From Prosthecobacter sp. (GTDB lineage: Bacteria > Verrucomicrobiota > Verrucomicrobiia > Verrucomicrobiales > Verrucomicrobiaceae), in contig JAURHS010000013.1 of assembly GCA_030833205.1 (NCBI GenBank), forward strand, positions 1-44,174: a DNA stretch of 44,174 bases. The letters are read 5' to 3'. Shown here piece by piece: positions 43,901 to 44,174 of this stretch. The notes below the pieces were generated by a model. That model was not told where the DNA came from, did not search any database, and saw only the letters and a list, made by a program, of their open reading frames with translations. A program made the translations under genes and the position numbers. Position 1 is the stretch's first letter. Every line of letters begins with the position of its first letter.

Positions 43901-44174
43901 CTCGGTGGCCGTGCGCAAAGGCAGCGCCGGCAATCCCAGCGTGCTCGCCGCTGCAATCATCAACAACCCGAAGACCAGCGCCGGTCATGTGGTTTTCCTC
44001 AATGCCGCAACGGGGGCGCTGATCAGTTACACAAGCGTCGGAGTTGTGCCGGATCACATCGCCTTTACGCCCGATGGCTCGAAGCTGCTGGTCTGCAATG
44101 AGGGTGAGCTTTCCCTGCCCGAGGTCACCATCGCTGCTGCCGTGCCCGATGCCGCAAAGGGCACGGTGAGCATC
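40902..44174 (+). CDS. Giant secreted multidomain protein, 5' part (SdiA-regulated, LTD, Calx-beta, anchor-I-like)
   Basis: The frame is open from ATG 40902 to the window end (1091 residues visible). A signal peptide is at 1-33 (LVVAVLLLCSFRASA). About 60-340 follow the SdiA-regulated/esterase-like propeller family: YNWDTDTLFVTGDGAKSI, DIEGLTYIGNGAFVMSEERDRQ, EGLSWDPRTNGFICLKE. A cadherin-like stretch lies at about 345-440. Two tandem lamin-tail domains lie at about 448-625 and 626-805 (EVAPW, ADWFEVTNIG, ISGWKMDD, IAPGESVIFLET). A Calx-beta domain runs from about 807 to 920 (ATAGGDYTAVLGTLTFAAG). A choice-of-anchor I-like propeller starts near 930 (GAEIPAFDPLSNRAFASSGTGIQVVNL). The modules suggest a cell-surface or extracellular protein; its function is unknown. 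The start could also be ATG 40914. Confidence 0.88.
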   Translation, partial: MPIAMSIPSRLVTGIQSALVVAVLLLCSFRASAQSPVTTVDLSRYVRVGRYNLPEPTRTALPAGAAAHNLLCQEASAVTYNWDTDTLFVTGDGAKSITQVSKTGTLINTMSLALGSSPQGTDFYDIEGLTYIGNGAFVMSEERDRQLVRFTYTPDTTLSRTSPGVSTVKIGTFVDNTGTEGLSWDPRTNGFICLKELSPIGIFQTNVDFAAGTATNGSPTTLNSTNLFDPALLGMTDTADVFALSNLPSMSGQPQEENLIVLGQENARLVNVNRSGVIHSSLNLSSDLGNPLTPNGQQHEGVTMDREGVLYLVNENGGGSIDYPQLWVYQASTQPNQAATAVIIDNAVNTLPETSNTASRVKVGDVFVSDDGLGANALSLGGADAASFELVGTELFLKAGVTLDFETKSSYVVMVSAEDSTVGEAPDASVTFTLAISDVEPELPPVPVVIVSEVAPWASSASVLASDWFEVTNVSANPINISGWKIDDNSASFSSAATLNGIEIIAPGESVIFIETADLAGKSALLRSIWFGANPPAGLQIGSYSGTGLGLSSTSDAVNIYNAAGALMASVTFGASDAVSPYQSFDNTPGLNAATISQLSLVGTNGAVAASNAAEVGSPGFAAPGVLRITEVAPWGSSSGNYLADWFEVTNIGARAVDISGWKMDDSSESPAAALSLAGVTSIAPGESVIFLETATPVTTIATFRSTWFGATPPAALQIGSYTGSGAGLSTGGDAVVLYDGNNIRQAKVFFGASPNATPFASFDNSVGAENVNLTTLSAGGVNGAFVALTDADEIGSPGTTVSAAQNDTTITISDANLIEGNSGSSALSFTVTRSDRYGAFRVDFATSNGSATAGGDYTAVLGTLTFAAGGATTQIVHVTITGDSEVEANETVLITLSNVVNLTGAASITDATGTGTISNDDTTPVAFPASHSLSSTVKGSITLAGAEIPAFDPLSNRAFASSGTGIQVVNLADPANPVFLSTITPSTLGVPAITSDDISSVAVRKGSAGNPSVLAAAIINNPKTSAGHVVFLNAATGALISYTSVGVVPDHIAFTPDGSKLLVCNEGELSLPEVTIAAAVPDAAKGTVSI

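Overview
The window looks like chromosome from a GC-rich member of the Verrucomicrobiota or a close PVC relative. The phylum call is inference. It rests on the mix of an SHD1-domain protein with a C-terminal His/Cys tail motif, a PmoA/DUF6807 protein, a kexin-like protease with a P-domain, and a very long secreted protein with lamin-tail and choice-of-anchor I-like domains. No rRNA is present to test it. Few genes have a recognisable Shine-Dalgarno sequence, and most chosen ATGs follow a C.

Layout. 1-3583: nusA (3' part), infB and rbfA, the conserved transcription/translation-factor operon. 3598-9543: housekeeping genes in short units (pdxH; hpt-moaD; a secreted glutathione peroxidase; pyruvate kinase; a TonB-like protein; a metallo-beta-lactamase-fold hydrolase). 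9556-12936: an unknown membrane protein, a Tat-exported SMP-30/gluconolactonase-like protein, and a membrane protein joining a degenerate protein kinase to an F-type-lectin/discoidin-like domain. 13000-20071: dnaE, convergent with a 1174-residue secreted subtilisin/kexin-like protease. 20165-24514 (minus): 2-oxoacid:ferredoxin oxidoreductase (korA, korB) followed by SOUL and PmoA-like genes. 24738-28091 (plus): SDR dehydrogenase, creatininase-family hydrolase, MFS transporter and an exported HMA-domain protein, which reads as a small catabolic operon. 28205-32718: a secreted beta-propeller protein, an HU gene with a visible promoter and terminator, and a gamma-carbonic-anhydrase-like protein. 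32700-37789: a very large TerB/FHA/ABCG transporter, divergent from a two-frame locus carrying an SHD1 domain, a trypsin-like remnant and a His/Cys tail. 37802-39881: a methyltransferase, a parvulin isomerase and a small lipoprotein. 39882-44174: 13-bp tandem repeats, tRNA-Leu(UAA), an eroded IS3-family remnant, hairpin-forming non-coding DNA, and a giant secreted multidomain protein that runs off the window.

Most of the window is core metabolism and information processing. The accessory interest lies in the pseudokinase-lectin gene, the SHD1/protease-remnant locus, the TerB-FHA-ABC transporter, an orphan plus-strand terminator before the SDR operon, and the tRNA-proximal region with the broken IS. 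I see no CRISPR array, phage genes or recognised defence system.
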